Assembly: GCA_934636825.1 (NCBI GenBank)
Contig: CAKUBG010000037.1
Span: 1-21,903 of the forward strand
Origin: an uncultured bacterium
GTDB taxonomy: Bacteria > Vulcanimicrobiota > Xenobia > Xenobiales > Xenobiaceae
Length of the DNA: 21,903 bases
Direction: 5' to 3'
Shown: piece after piece, positions 5,878 to 14,938 of the stretch
How the letters are laid out: each line of letters begins with the position of its first letter
How positions within the stretch are numbered: position 1 is the stretch's first letter
Made by a program: the position numbers and the translations under genes
Notes under the pieces: generated by a model
Databases searched by the model: none
The model's input: only the letters and a program-made list of their open reading frames with translations
Told to the model about the DNA's origin: nothing

Positions 5878-7113
5878 TTAAGCAAGTTTACGCCACTTGC
5901 GGCCGATTTTGATAGTTTTACCTGAAACAATTTCGATAGTAGCTGTAGGATCGCTAACCGTCTCGCCATCGATAGCTAAAGCATTCTGAGTTACAAAGCG
6001 ACGGGCTTCGCGCTTAGAGGGAGCTAAACCGGCTTTTACGATCAGCTCTACAACATTGATAGAGCCTGTACCCACATTTACTTCGGGAATATCGGTAGGA
6101 ACCGAGCCCTGAGAGACGACTCTCATCCATTCGGCGTCGGCAGCTTCAGCTTCTTCAGCGGGATGATAGAGAGAGATAATTTCACGAGCTAACCAACGCT
6201 TGGTATCGCGAGGATTATTTTCGGCAATAGCTTTATCTACAGCGTCTAAATCGACATCGGTGCAAAGCTCGAAATAACGGCGGATCTTGTCGTCGGGCAG
6301 AGACATGAGCTTATTGAACATTTCCTGAGCAGTTTCGGTAATGCCAACATAGTTGCCCAAACTCTTAGACATTTTCTGGACGCCGTCTAAGCCTTCCAAA
6401 ATGGGCATAAGCATAACGCACTGAGGCTCTTGTCCAACTTGAGTTTGCAACTCTCGACCCACTAAGTTATTGAACTTCTGATCGGTGCCGCCCATTTCTA
6501 AATCGGCCTCTAAATTGACCGAGTCCCAGCCTTGCATCAAAGGATAGAGAAATTCGTGTACGCCGATAGAGATGCCGGAAGTAAAACGCTTAGTGAAGTC
6601 GTCGCGCTCCATAATACGAGCCACGGTATAACGGGAGCACAAAGCGATAACGTCATTAAAGTTCATTTTTTCTAACCATTCGGAATTGAAACGCACTTCG
6701 GTACGTTCAGGATCCAAAATAGCGGAAAGCTGACTCTTATAGGTAGCGGCATTAGCTTGAATTTGCTCAATACTTAAAACCTTGCGGGTTTGGCTGCGAC
6801 CAGTAGGATCGCCTACGCGAGCAGTAAAATCGCCAATTAAAATAATGACTTTGTGGCCAAAATCTTGGAACTGGCGCAATTTACGCAATACAACAGCAAA
6901 GCCTAAATGAATATGAGGTGCGGTAGGATCGAGTCCTAATTTAATACGCAGAGGCTTTTTGTCGCGCAAACTGCGCATAATTTTATACTTCAACTCTTTC
7001 TCGCTGATAATTTCAGCCGTACCGCGGCGCAGCTTGGCCAATTGAGCCTCAGCTTGCTCGACGATTTCAGGCGCAAAGCCTTGTTCTTTTACTTCAGAGT
7101 TGGTTTCAGTCAC
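5878..7113 (-). CDS. tyrS: Tyrosyl-tRNA synthetase
   Basis: This is a 411-residue class I aminoacyl-tRNA synthetase that charges tRNA-Tyr. The HIGH-type signature is HIHLG (67-71, within LDPTAPHIHLGF) and the KMSKS loop is KMSKS (247-251). The GDFTARVGDPTGRS segment, QGWDSVNLEADLEMGGTDQ and a C-terminal S4 RNA-binding domain (about 345-408, KAGLAPSKREARRFV) identify the TyrZ-like bacterial type rather than the E. coli TyrS type. The start is GTG at 7113, with AAGGAG (minus strand, 7126-7121) eight bases upstream. The leader has a small hairpin, GGCGGCT/AGCTGCC (7157-7151, 7142-7136), with one G-U pair, just before the ribosome site. No T-box is seen. It follows a small-protein gene on the same strand by 103 bp. 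Confidence 0.95.
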   Translation of the reverse strand: MTETNSEVKEQGFAPEIVEQAEAQLAKLRRGTAEIISEKELKYKIMRSLRDKKPLRIKLGLDPTAPHIHLGFAVVLRKLRQFQDFGHKVIILIGDFTARVGDPTGRSQTRKVLSIEQIQANAATYKSQLSAILDPERTEVRFNSEWLEKMNFNDVIALCSRYTVARIMERDDFTKRFTSGISIGVHEFLYPLMQGWDSVNLEADLEMGGTDQKFNNLVGRELQTQVGQEPQCVMLMPILEGLDGVQKMSKSLGNYVGITETAQEMFNKLMSLPDDKIRRYFELCTDVDLDAVDKAIAENNPRDTKRWLAREIISLYHPAEEAEAADAEWMRVVSQGSVPTDIPEVNVGTGSINVVELIVKAGLAPSKREARRFVTQNALAIDGETVSDPTATIEIVSGKTIKIGRKWRKLA

Positions 7114-7216
7114 CGATCTTCTCCTTAATGTTAATGGCAGCTTTTAAAACAGCCGCCTACTTGTCTCTCCACTTACACAACATGGAAACAGACTAAAGAA
7201 TCTTGCCAAAGTTATA

Positions 7217-7429
7217 CTATAATTGGCGAATTTTGCTAATTTTAAGAGTTTTGCCAGCCATCAAAAAATTAAAGACAGCCTCTTCTTCGCCTTCAATTTC
7301 TACTTCCAAACCTTCTTGCTTAAATTCCGGCGGAAGTCCTTGCAAAGGATAACGACGCTCGGTAGTTTCCAACATCCAGGAAGCGCCTTCCAATTTAACT
7401 AAACGCATCTTGCCGCGATAAGTTTTCAT
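7217..7429 (-). CDS. Small conserved-looking protein, possible OB-fold
   Basis: This is a 70-residue protein of unknown function. It is rich in alternating hydrophobic strands: MRLVKLEGASWMLET, RYPLQGLPPEFKQEGLEVEIEGE and a final GKTLKISKIRQL. The pattern resembles short OB-like beta barrels such as the NlpE C-terminal domain. It has no signal peptide and no membrane segment. The ATG at 7429 is preceded by a clean GGAGG ribosome site (minus strand, about 7439-7435), which supports real translation. It lies upstream of tyrS on the same strand and may be cotranscribed with it. The fold assignment is only an impression from the strand pattern. Confidence 0.65.
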   Translation of the reverse strand: MKTYRGKMRLVKLEGASWMLETTERRYPLQGLPPEFKQEGLEVEIEGEEEAVFNFLMAGKTLKISKIRQL

Positions 7430-7674
7430 TTTATCCTCCGCTTTTGACCAAAACTTAAAAGAATCTTATCAATGTTTGTTTATAAGGCCAGAGGTTAGAA
7501 ATACGCCCCCAAAACAAATGTGCCTGCCAAAAAATTCAATTAGAGAAAAGAAGCTTTGTCCACAAAACGCCCGTTTAATTATGCTTTAAAAGGGGAGTTA
7601 CAAAACTTAAACCGAATTGAGGCCGGAATTTTCTTAGCGGAGTTTGGAGAGAGCAATTCTTTCCAAAGCAAAAA

Positions 7675-8808
7675 ATGAGCGAAAACTTGTCTAATAATTT
7701 GCCCAAATTAGCTGCCGTTATTATGGCCGGCGGCGTCGGTACGCGCTTTTGGCCTGTCAGCACTTCTGCCCGTCCCAAACAGTTTTTAAACCTATTCGGC
7801 GGACGCACCCTTTTGCAAAAGAGCTTTGATCGCCTTAAAGGGTTGGTGCCGCAAGAGCGCATTTTAGTGCTGACTAACAAAAACTTTATCGGCTTGGTAA
7901 AAGAACAATTGCCGGAGCTTTCCGACGCGCAGATTGTAGGCGAGCCCTGTCGACGCGACACTGCCGCAGCTGTAGCTTTGTCTTCCCTTTTAGTGCAAAA
8001 GCTCTTCGGTGATTGTACTATGCTAGTTTTAACTTCCGATCATTACATAGAGCCGACTGACAAATTTCAAAAAGTAATTTTAAGTGCCGCTGCCGGAGCT
8101 CAACATTCCAAAGCCATTTACACTTTAGGTATAAAACCCACCTACCCAGCTACAGCTTACGGCTACTTAGAGTGTGGTTTACAAATTGACGATCCAGCTA
8201 ACCACCCTGGCTTTGACGAGTTGCTCACTCCGGACGCTCCTAAACATTATCAGTTGCTGCGTTTTAAAGAAAAGCCACAAGAACAGCAAGCCCAAGCCTT
8301 TTTCGAAAGTGGCCATTTTTTCTGGAATAGCGGTATGTTTGTCTGGCAAACAGAAACTATTTTAGATGAGTTCGCCCGCCTACTTCCCGAACATTTAGAT
8401 TATTTAAAACCGGCTTTAAAAGTTTACGGTACCGCTAAATGGGAAAAAGCTTTAGCCTCCGCCTTTGAAAAGATGCGCAAAATATCTGTTGATTACGCAA
8501 TTATGGAACGTGCTAAGGAAATACGTATTGTGGAAGCCGATTTTAACTGGCTCGATCTAGGAGACTGGATGGCCGTAGCTCCTTTCTTTGAACATGATGA
8601 AGATCAGAACAAGTATCAAGGCCATATCAGCGTTTACCGTTCCCATAACAATATTATTTTCACGGACAATCCCAAAAGCCATATAGCTTTGGTGGGAGTC
8701 GATAATATGGCTGTTATTCAGTCGGCCAATAATTTGTTGGTTGTGCCTTTGGATCAGCTTGGCAATGTCAAAAAATTAGTCGAAAAACTTCCTCCAGAAT
8801 TAGCCTAA
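7675..8808 (+). CDS. manC: Mannose-1-phosphate guanylyltransferase
   Basis: This 377-residue enzyme makes GDP-mannose from mannose-1-P and GTP. It carries the nucleotidyltransferase signature VIMAGGVGTRFWPVST then RPKQFL (residues 15-37), the EPCRRDTAAAVAL motif, a TSDHYI metal-binding segment, and FKEKP and FFWNSGMF further on. It lacks the C-terminal cupin phosphomannose isomerase domain of the ~480-residue bifunctional enzymes, so it is the monofunctional type. The ATG at 7675 has no Shine-Dalgarno at normal distance; a GGAGAGAG lies about 22 nt upstream, bracketed by TTTGGA/TCCAAA (7643-7648, 7662-7667), which could fold and shorten the gap. A possible promoter is TTGTCC...TATGCT in 7558-7588. 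It lies 93 bp before the phosphomannomutase gene, which supplies its substrate. Confidence 0.93.
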   Translation: MSENLSNNLPKLAAVIMAGGVGTRFWPVSTSARPKQFLNLFGGRTLLQKSFDRLKGLVPQERILVLTNKNFIGLVKEQLPELSDAQIVGEPCRRDTAAAVALSSLLVQKLFGDCTMLVLTSDHYIEPTDKFQKVILSAAAGAQHSKAIYTLGIKPTYPATAYGYLECGLQIDDPANHPGFDELLTPDAPKHYQLLRFKEKPQEQQAQAFFESGHFFWNSGMFVWQTETILDEFARLLPEHLDYLKPALKVYGTAKWEKALASAFEKMRKISVDYAIMERAKEIRIVEADFNWLDLGDWMAVAPFFEHDEDQNKYQGHISVYRSHNNIIFTDNPKSHIALVGVDNMAVIQSANNLLVVPLDQLGNVKKLVEKLPPELA

Positions 8809-8817
8809 AATTTATCT

Positions 8818-8854
8818 AGCCTGCTTTGACAAAATATTCAGGGCAGGCTTTTTA
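8818..8854 (+). terminator. Hairpin with T-run between manC and the mutase gene
   Basis: AGCCTGC (8818-8824) pairs with GCAGGCT (8843-8849) across an 18-nt loop, followed by TTTTT-A-TT. It sits 9 nt after the manC stop, so the mutase gene may depend on partial read-through or its own promoter. Confidence 0.6.
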
Positions 8855-8901
8855 TTGTTGTACAATATTTTTTTATTAGCGAAAGGTTATCGGTTAATAA
8901 T

Positions 8902-10326
8902 ATGAGCAATGGTCTAGCCTACGTTTTACCAGCTTTCAAAGCTTACGATATTCGCGGTCGAGTACCTCAAGAATTAGATGAAAAAGCCGCTGAACGCCTG
9001 GGTATGGCTTTTGCTAAAGTAACTGGTGCTCAAAAAGTTGCTGTCGGTTACGATATTCGCTTGTCCAGTCCGAGTTTGGCTGCAGCTATTTGTCGCGGTT
9101 TAAATGCTTTCGGCGTCGAAGTTACCAATATTGGCTTATGTGGCACGGAAGAAATTTATTACGCTTGCGGAGCTTTAGGTTTTGACGGCGGTATTATGGT
9201 AACAGCCAGCCACAATCCCAAAGAATATAACGGCATAAAGATGGTTTTAGATGGCGCTCGTCCTCTTTGCCAAGAAAACGGCTTGGCTGAAATTCGCCAT
9301 TTAGTTACACAAGATTGGGATTTTGCCAAAGATATTGAAAATTTACATTTAGAAACTCCTAGACAAACGATCAACCGGGAAATCCACGATAGTTTTATCG
9401 AGTTCGTTTTAAGTTTAGTCGACTTGGAAGCTATAAAAAAAGCCAATCTAACAGTTGCGGCCAATTGTGGCAACGGCGGCGCAGGCGTAATTGTAAAGCG
9501 CTTAGCTGAAAAGTTACCTATTAAATTACATATTATAAATGGTGAACCTGACGGCAACTTCCCTAATGGCATACCCAATCCGCTATTGCCGGAGAATAGG
9601 CAAAGCACCGCAGACGCTGTAACAAAATATCAAGCCAATCTGGGAGTGGCTTGGGATGGAGATTTTGATCGTTGCTTCTTCTTTGATGAAAAAGGACAAT
9701 TTATTGAAGGGTACTATTTGGTAGGCTTATTTGCCAGTCGTTTTTTGCATCAAAATCCTGGCGCAACTATCATTCACGATCCGCGTTTGTATTGGAATAC
9801 GCGAGAAATTGTTCTTAAAGACGGAGGCCGCCCTGTTATGTCAAAAACTGGCCATGCTTTCATAAAGCAAGCTATGCGCCAATATGATTCAGTCTACGGC
9901 GGTGAAATGTCAGCTCACCAATATTTTAAGGACTTTTTCTATTGCGATGGCGGTATTTTACCTTGGCTTATGCTTATGGAATATATGGGCCAACGCAATC
10001 AAAAACTTTCTCAACTTATCGGCAATATGATGGAACGCTATCCGGTCAGCGGCGAAATAAATTTTCATATAAATTGCCAGCCAGAAACTATTTTTGCAAA
10101 ATTAAAAGAACTTTTGGCAGCCAACTACGGCGCGTCTTTAGCTGAAGATCATTTGGACGGTTTAAGTTTGGAATATGCTAAGTTCCGCCTCAATTTAAGA
10201 GCTTCCAACACCGAGCCACTGCTTCGCTTAAATATAGAGACCCGCGCCGACAAAGCCTTAGTCGATACTATTAGTCAATCTGTAAGTAATGTTGTGGCTG
10301 AGACGTGTGCCAAACAGAAAGCATAA
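8902..10326 (+). CDS. manB: Phosphomannomutase/phosphoglucomutase
   Basis: This is a 474-residue alpha-D-phosphohexomutase that interconverts mannose-6-P and mannose-1-P (and often glucose phosphates). All four family signatures are present in order: phosphoserine loop TASHNP with Ser103, metal loop DGDFDR (252-257), sugar-binding loop GGEMSAH (333-339) and the phosphate-binding RASNTEP near residue 432. The N-terminal KAYDIRG is typical of AlgC/ManB-like bifunctional enzymes. Length is normal. The ATG at 8902 has only a weak GAAAGG ribosome site about 15 nt upstream. Together with ManC it supplies GDP-mannose for surface polysaccharide. Substrate preference between mannose and glucose cannot be decided from motifs; the neighbour favours mannose. 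Confidence 0.92.
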   Translation: MSNGLAYVLPAFKAYDIRGRVPQELDEKAAERLGMAFAKVTGAQKVAVGYDIRLSSPSLAAAICRGLNAFGVEVTNIGLCGTEEIYYACGALGFDGGIMVTASHNPKEYNGIKMVLDGARPLCQENGLAEIRHLVTQDWDFAKDIENLHLETPRQTINREIHDSFIEFVLSLVDLEAIKKANLTVAANCGNGGAGVIVKRLAEKLPIKLHIINGEPDGNFPNGIPNPLLPENRQSTADAVTKYQANLGVAWDGDFDRCFFFDEKGQFIEGYYLVGLFASRFLHQNPGATIIHDPRLYWNTREIVLKDGGRPVMSKTGHAFIKQAMRQYDSVYGGEMSAHQYFKDFFYCDGGILPWLMLMEYMGQRNQKLSQLIGNMMERYPVSGEINFHINCQPETIFAKLKELLAANYGASLAEDHLDGLSLEYAKFRLNLRASNTEPLLRLNIETRADKALVDTISQSVSNVVAETCAKQKA

Positions 10327-10573
10327 ACTTTCCAAAACACGTTTTTTAGAAGGCACATTAGCGTGCGGTCATTTTGATTGTTTAAAGTGTTGAAATAAGC
10401 TATTTTTCGAAAAATGGACATTTTTGGGGCAGGGCGCATAGGCTGAATAGAAAAATAAGGCAGGACGATGTGCCCTTGCCTTATTTTTTAGCCAATCTGT
10501 TTTAAGACAAAACGCATAGGCTAAAAATATCAAAGCGTTAAGCCGCCAAAAACTTAAATAACGAGGCAAAAAA
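10327..10573. other. Intergenic region upstream of hsdR
   Basis: Besides the terminator it holds a perfect 14-bp palindrome ATTTTTCGAAAAAT (10402-10415) and a direct repeat CGCATAGGCT at 10435-10444 and 10513-10522, which flank the terminator. No gene is seen and no clear promoter for hsdR. Confidence 0.4.
10451..10489 (+). terminator. Terminator after the mutase gene
   Basis: AAAAATAAGGCA (10451-10462) pairs exactly with TGCCTTATTTTT (10477-10488) across a 14-nt loop and ends in T residues. A-runs on the left arm let it act in both directions. It separates the mannose genes from hsdR. Confidence 0.75.
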
Positions 10574-13321
10574 GTGAGCGCCGCTTCTCTTAAACCTGAA
10601 GAAATAGCTAGAGAAAAAATTGATAGAGCTCTAAAACGAGCCGGTTGGGCTGTAGTTTCCCGCGAAGAGTACTCCCCTAATTTGCGCGCAGCTGCCATAA
10701 AAGAAAGCTTGCTCAAAGGACAACACGAAGCGGACTACATGCTATTTTTGGAAGGCAAAGCTATTGCCATATTGGAAGCCAAAAGGGATGATATAGACCT
10801 TGAAGCGGCCGCCGCCGAACAAGCAGAAGCCTATGCTCACGAATTGTTAGATTGGGAAGCCTATTGGGAAAAGCCGCTCCCCTTCGTTTATCTTGCTAAT
10901 GGCAATAGTATACTTTTCAAAAACTTAAAAGATGACGAGCCAAAATATGTCAACTTGAACACAATACACAGTCCTGAGCAAATGGCTAAATTGGCTAAAA
11001 TAAATTCGTATTTTGCTGGATTACCTACATTAGTAAAAAATAAATTGCGCCAATGTCAATACGAAGCTATTTGCAATTTGGAAGCTAGCTTCCGCCAAGG
11101 ACAAAGGCGAGCTTTAATTTGCTTAGCTACTGGAGCTGGTAAAACTTTTACTGCTTGCATGGCTATATATCGCCTTTTAACTTATACGCCTGCTCGTCGC
11201 ATTCTCTTTTTGGTAGATCGCAATAACTTAGGGCGCCAAGCTGAAGGTGAATTTGGCACTTTCGATCTCACTGAAAAAGGCGAAAAATTCAGTAATATCT
11301 ACTTGACAGAATTTTTGCGTTCAACAAAAGTTCCTAGTAGTGCTAATTTAGTTATTTGCACTATTCAACGCCTTTATTCTGTTCTAACTGGCCAGGAATT
11401 GCAAGACGATGAAGATGAAGAGTCGACTTTTAACAATACGGACTCGAAGAGAGCAAAACTTGCTGGCCAATTGCATTTACCTAACGATTTCTTTGATTTT
11501 ATAGTTATTGATGAATGCCACCGCTCTATTTATGGACGTTGGCGCAGCGTTTTAGATTATTTTGATAAAGCCAGAATTATAGGCTTAACCGCTACTCCAA
11601 GTGAAGAAACCAAAGAATTTTTTCATAATAACTGCGTTGCCAATTATACTTTGGAAAAGTCTATTGTTGACGGCATCAATGTAGACGGGCGTATTTATCG
11701 CATTCGTACAGAAGTTAGCGATCGAGGCGGCCAAATTGAAAAAGGTGAAAAGTATACCGAAGTAGTTAAGCGTACCGGAGAGAAGCGCGAAGTACGCGCC
11801 GACAATTTAATTCCCTACAGTGCTTCCGATTTAGATCGAGCAGTAATCAATCCTGAGCAAATTAGAACCGTTTTAGAAGCTTACAAAAAAGCCATTTATA
11901 CCGATTTATATCCAGAACGCGCCGAATTAGATCCTGATTATCGCTATATTCCCAAAACGCTGATTTTTGCCAAAAATAAAAGCCACGCCCGCAATATTGT
12001 GGAAATTATTCGCCATAAAGTTTTTCCAAATCAAGATCCGCAATTTGTCCAGCAAATTACCGATGGCGAAGGTGATAGCAACGCTTTGATACGCAGTTTT
12101 CGCAACGATAAACAATTTCGCATTGCCGTCACCGTAACTTTGGTAGCTACCGGTACAGATGTCAAGCCGCTGGAAGTGCTAATTTTTATGCGCGATGTCA
12201 ATTCCGAGTCTTTGTACATACAAATGAAGGGGCGCGGCGTACGTACTATAAATGATGACGCTTTGCGCAACGTTACTCCCAATGCTAACGGAAAAGATCT
12301 GTTCTATTTAATTGACGCTATAGGCGTAACTGAACACGTAAAAAGCGCCAATAATAGAGAAACTCTTCCCCAAGATGGCGTCAATATTCCCATGCCCAAA
12401 TTGTTAGAGCAAATTACTCACGGATATTTACCTGACGATAATTTGCGCCTTTTAGCTAGCCGCCTTTCTCGCATAGCCAATAAAGCTGAGCGCAAGGAGC
12501 AAGACAAGTTTGAAGATCTTGTCGGTACAAATTTACACACTATAGCTTCCCATATCTTTGAAGCTGCTGCTAATGGTTCCCTAGATGAAGAACCTTTTGT
12601 AGACTCAAACCAGCCGAACTTATCGCGTAAACGCTTAGTGTCTACTTTAACTACCGGCTATAAAGCTTCTGAAGCTAGAAAACAGCTTTTAGACATGAAT
12701 GCCGGCCTTGTAAAAATTTTGCGTCCTGGTCGGGATGTTTTAGTAGAATCTGGTTTCTCCCAAGAAAAAGCGCGTGAAACTGTACAAGCTTTCGAAGAAT
12801 ATGTACAACGCCATTGCGATACAGAAGAAGCTATCAAAATTATCGCCGAAAATAAAGGCGAGCCTATTACTTATGCCATGCTGGAAGACTTAAAAGAAAA
12901 GATGGCTCAAGCTGATACTCGCTTTAGAGCAGTTTTACTTTGGAGTGCTTATGCAACTTTACAGCCAGATAAAGTTGACAAATTAAAAAACGAGTTGGAA
13001 AAAGAAGCTCTAACTAATCTAATCCAACTAGTTAGATATGCTTTAAAAATTACTAATAAACTTTACTCTTTGCATGCGACAGCCAAGCAACGCTTTGAAT
13101 TATGGTGCGGTCAAACCCAGCGTGGCGAGCTCTCTCCTACTCAAAGGAATATTGCTGAAAAAATAGCAAATTATATTGTCAGCAACGGTAATTGCACTCG
13201 TAAAGATTTACTGAACTTGGAGTCGAGAGGTTTTGTGATAGAAGCATGTCAAGCTTTCGGTTCGGCAGCAGAAGTTGACAAGACTTTAAGTTCACTAGCC
13301 AGCTTTGTATTAGTAGCTTAA
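10574..13321 (+). CDS. hsdR: Type I restriction endonuclease, R subunit
   Basis: This 915-residue subunit is the DNA-translocating, DNA-cutting part of a type I restriction complex (EcoEI-like type). The N-terminal PD-(D/E)xK nuclease has Asp54, Glu68 and Lys70 (EADYMLF...ILEAK) and the following Q-x3-Y motif (Gln83, Tyr87). The superfamily 2 motor follows: Walker A ATGAGKT (185-191), DECH box (313-316), motif III GLTATP (337-342) and motif VI QMKGRGVR near 560. The C-terminal half is helical, as expected for the region that docks on the methylase. The start is GTG 10574 with a short GAGG upstream. hsdM begins 10 nt after the stop. All catalytic motifs are intact, so it looks functional provided a specificity subunit exists. 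Confidence 0.94.
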   Translation: MSAASLKPEEIAREKIDRALKRAGWAVVSREEYSPNLRAAAIKESLLKGQHEADYMLFLEGKAIAILEAKRDDIDLEAAAAEQAEAYAHELLDWEAYWEKPLPFVYLANGNSILFKNLKDDEPKYVNLNTIHSPEQMAKLAKINSYFAGLPTLVKNKLRQCQYEAICNLEASFRQGQRRALICLATGAGKTFTACMAIYRLLTYTPARRILFLVDRNNLGRQAEGEFGTFDLTEKGEKFSNIYLTEFLRSTKVPSSANLVICTIQRLYSVLTGQELQDDEDEESTFNNTDSKRAKLAGQLHLPNDFFDFIVIDECHRSIYGRWRSVLDYFDKARIIGLTATPSEETKEFFHNNCVANYTLEKSIVDGINVDGRIYRIRTEVSDRGGQIEKGEKYTEVVKRTGEKREVRADNLIPYSASDLDRAVINPEQIRTVLEAYKKAIYTDLYPERAELDPDYRYIPKTLIFAKNKSHARNIVEIIRHKVFPNQDPQFVQQITDGEGDSNALIRSFRNDKQFRIAVTVTLVATGTDVKPLEVLIFMRDVNSESLYIQMKGRGVRTINDDALRNVTPNANGKDLFYLIDAIGVTEHVKSANNRETLPQDGVNIPMPKLLEQITHGYLPDDNLRLLASRLSRIANKAERKEQDKFEDLVGTNLHTIASHIFEAAANGSLDEEPFVDSNQPNLSRKRLVSTLTTGYKASEARKQLLDMNAGLVKILRPGRDVLVESGFSQEKARETVQAFEEYVQRHCDTEEAIKIIAENKGEPITYAMLEDLKEKMAQADTRFRAVLLWSAYATLQPDKVDKLKNELEKEALTNLIQLVRYALKITNKLYSLHATAKQRFELWCGQTQRGELSPTQRNIAEKIANYIVSNGNCTRKDLLNLESRGFVIEACQAFGSAAEVDKTLSSLASFVLVA

Positions 13322-13331
13322 GGAGAAAAAA

Positions 13332-14819
13332 ATGGCCCAATCAAACGATAAAACAGAAAACAAATCCAAAGGTAAAAGGGCTGTTAAATCTATATCACAG
13401 CAGAACTTGGCGAAAGCAATATGGAAGCTAGCTGGTGGTATAGCAGCTAGCGGTGTAAGTTTTACGGACTATATCACTCAGCTAACCTACTTGCTCTTCT
13501 TGAAAATGGATCAAGAAATGTGCGATAACCTGGGTGAAGAGAGCAAAATCCCTAAAGACTGTAACTGGAATTCTCTTTTAGCTCTTGATGGCGATAAATT
13601 GCTAGAGCATTATGAAAAAATATTGAGCGATCTTTCCGAAAAAGATGGCCTAATCGGTACTATTTTCACTAAAGCCAAAAATGAAATAACTCAGCCTGTT
13701 TATCTCAAACAAGTTATCGAGCTTATTGATCAAGCAAACTGGTTTTCTAGCGAAATTGATAAAGGTGACATTTATGAGTCGATTTTGCAAAGAAATGGTC
13801 AAGATAAAAAGAGTGGAGCTGGCCAATATTTTACTCCTCGCCCTTTAATTGACACTATAGTAGAAGTAACTCAGCCCAGTGCAGATGAAATTGTGGCTGA
13901 TCCTGCTTGCGGTACGGGTGGCTTCCTTTTGGCAGCCTACAATTATATGAAAGAGCGAACCCATGATTTTGCTAAACGTGCCAATCTAGCCAAGCATATT
14001 ATGGGCAGCGACGTAACTCCTATAGTTGCCACCTTGGGAGCTATGAATATCTATTTGCATGGAATTGAAATCGAAACTAGTCCTATAGTTTGTGAAGATT
14101 CACTTTTAAAAACTCCAGAAACTTATGTGGATGTAGTTTTAGCTAATCCGCCTTTTGGCAAACGTCCAGATAATGCAGTAGCCGTGGAATCTATGCGCAC
14201 CGATCTTTACGAAACAACTAGTGACAACCAGTTGAACTTCTTGCAACATATTATGATTATGCTTAAAGACGGCGGTCGAGCAGCGGTTGTTTTGCCAGAC
14301 AGCGTCCTTTTTGGCAGCGGTGCCGGTCAAAAAATCCGTACAAGGTTGCTTAAGGAGTTTAATTTACATACTATTTTGCGCTTGCCTACCGGTCTTTTCT
14401 ACGCCCAAGGCGTAAATACCAATGTGCTTTTCTTTACCAAAGGTCAAGAGACAGAAGACGTATGGTTCTATGACTACCGCACCAACGTGAAACACACTTT
14501 AGTCACTAAGCCTCTGAAACATGCAGATTTAGAAGATTTTATCTCTTGCTATAAAGTAGGCCATTTGGAGGAGCGCCAGGAAACTTGGAGTGAAGAAAAT
14601 CCCAACGGACGCTGGCGCAGATATGCCGCAGCTGATCTTTTGGCCGATGGAAGTGTCAATTTAAATATTTCTTGGATAGAAGAAATAAAAGAATCGGCCG
14701 AAGATTTCAGCTTAGAAGAATTACTCAGCCAAGTAGAAAGCAAAAGTTCCTCTATTTCTCAAGCTACCGAGACTTTAAGAAATATGCTCAGTAATCTACC
14801 AAGCCAGATACAAGCTTAG
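13332..14819 (+). CDS. hsdM: Type I restriction-modification system N6-adenine methylase, M subunit
   Basis: This 495-residue protein has the N-terminal helical bundle (HsdM_N, about residues 22-140, WKLAGG...FLKMD), then GQYFTPR (164-170), SAM-binding motif I DPACGTGGF (190-198) and catalytic motif IV NPPF (272-275). It methylates adenine in the recognition sequence of the complex. The C-terminus (about 458-492) is a predicted coiled coil, the part that contacts HsdS. The ATG at 13332 has an AAGGAG site overlapping the end of hsdR, so the two genes form an operon. A strong terminator follows 29 nt after the stop, and no hsdS is found before or after. Methylation specificity therefore depends on a gene elsewhere, or the system is incomplete. 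Confidence 0.95.
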   Translation: MAQSNDKTENKSKGKRAVKSISQQNLAKAIWKLAGGIAASGVSFTDYITQLTYLLFLKMDQEMCDNLGEESKIPKDCNWNSLLALDGDKLLEHYEKILSDLSEKDGLIGTIFTKAKNEITQPVYLKQVIELIDQANWFSSEIDKGDIYESILQRNGQDKKSGAGQYFTPRPLIDTIVEVTQPSADEIVADPACGTGGFLLAAYNYMKERTHDFAKRANLAKHIMGSDVTPIVATLGAMNIYLHGIEIETSPIVCEDSLLKTPETYVDVVLANPPFGKRPDNAVAVESMRTDLYETTSDNQLNFLQHIMIMLKDGGRAAVVLPDSVLFGSGAGQKIRTRLLKEFNLHTILRLPTGLFYAQGVNTNVLFFTKGQETEDVWFYDYRTNVKHTLVTKPLKHADLEDFISCYKVGHLEERQETWSEENPNGRWRRYAAADLLADGSVNLNISWIEEIKESAEDFSLEELLSQVESKSSSISQATETLRNMLSNLPSQIQA

Positions 14820-14848
14820 TTTTACAAAATCAGCCTTGCAAATACAAG

Positions 14849-14881
14849 AAAAACTGCCCCCACTTAGTGGGGCAGTTTTTT
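14849..14881. terminator. Bidirectional terminator between hsdM and cyuA
   Basis: AAAAACTGCCCCCAC (14849-14863), loop TTA, GTGGGGCAGTTTTT (14867-14880), with one bulged C. A-run and T-run flank the stem, so it can end both the rightward hsdRM and the leftward desulfidase transcripts. Confidence 0.88.
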
Positions 14882-14938
14882 GTACGGCTAATTCAAATGT
14901 TCCAGTAAACTATCGACGAGACTTCTCCATTAACTTTT

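Noticed and set aside
8825..8866. Promoter TTGACA ... TACAAT before the mutase gene
   Set aside because: The two boxes are about 29 bp apart, too far for a sigma70 promoter, and the first lies in the terminator loop.
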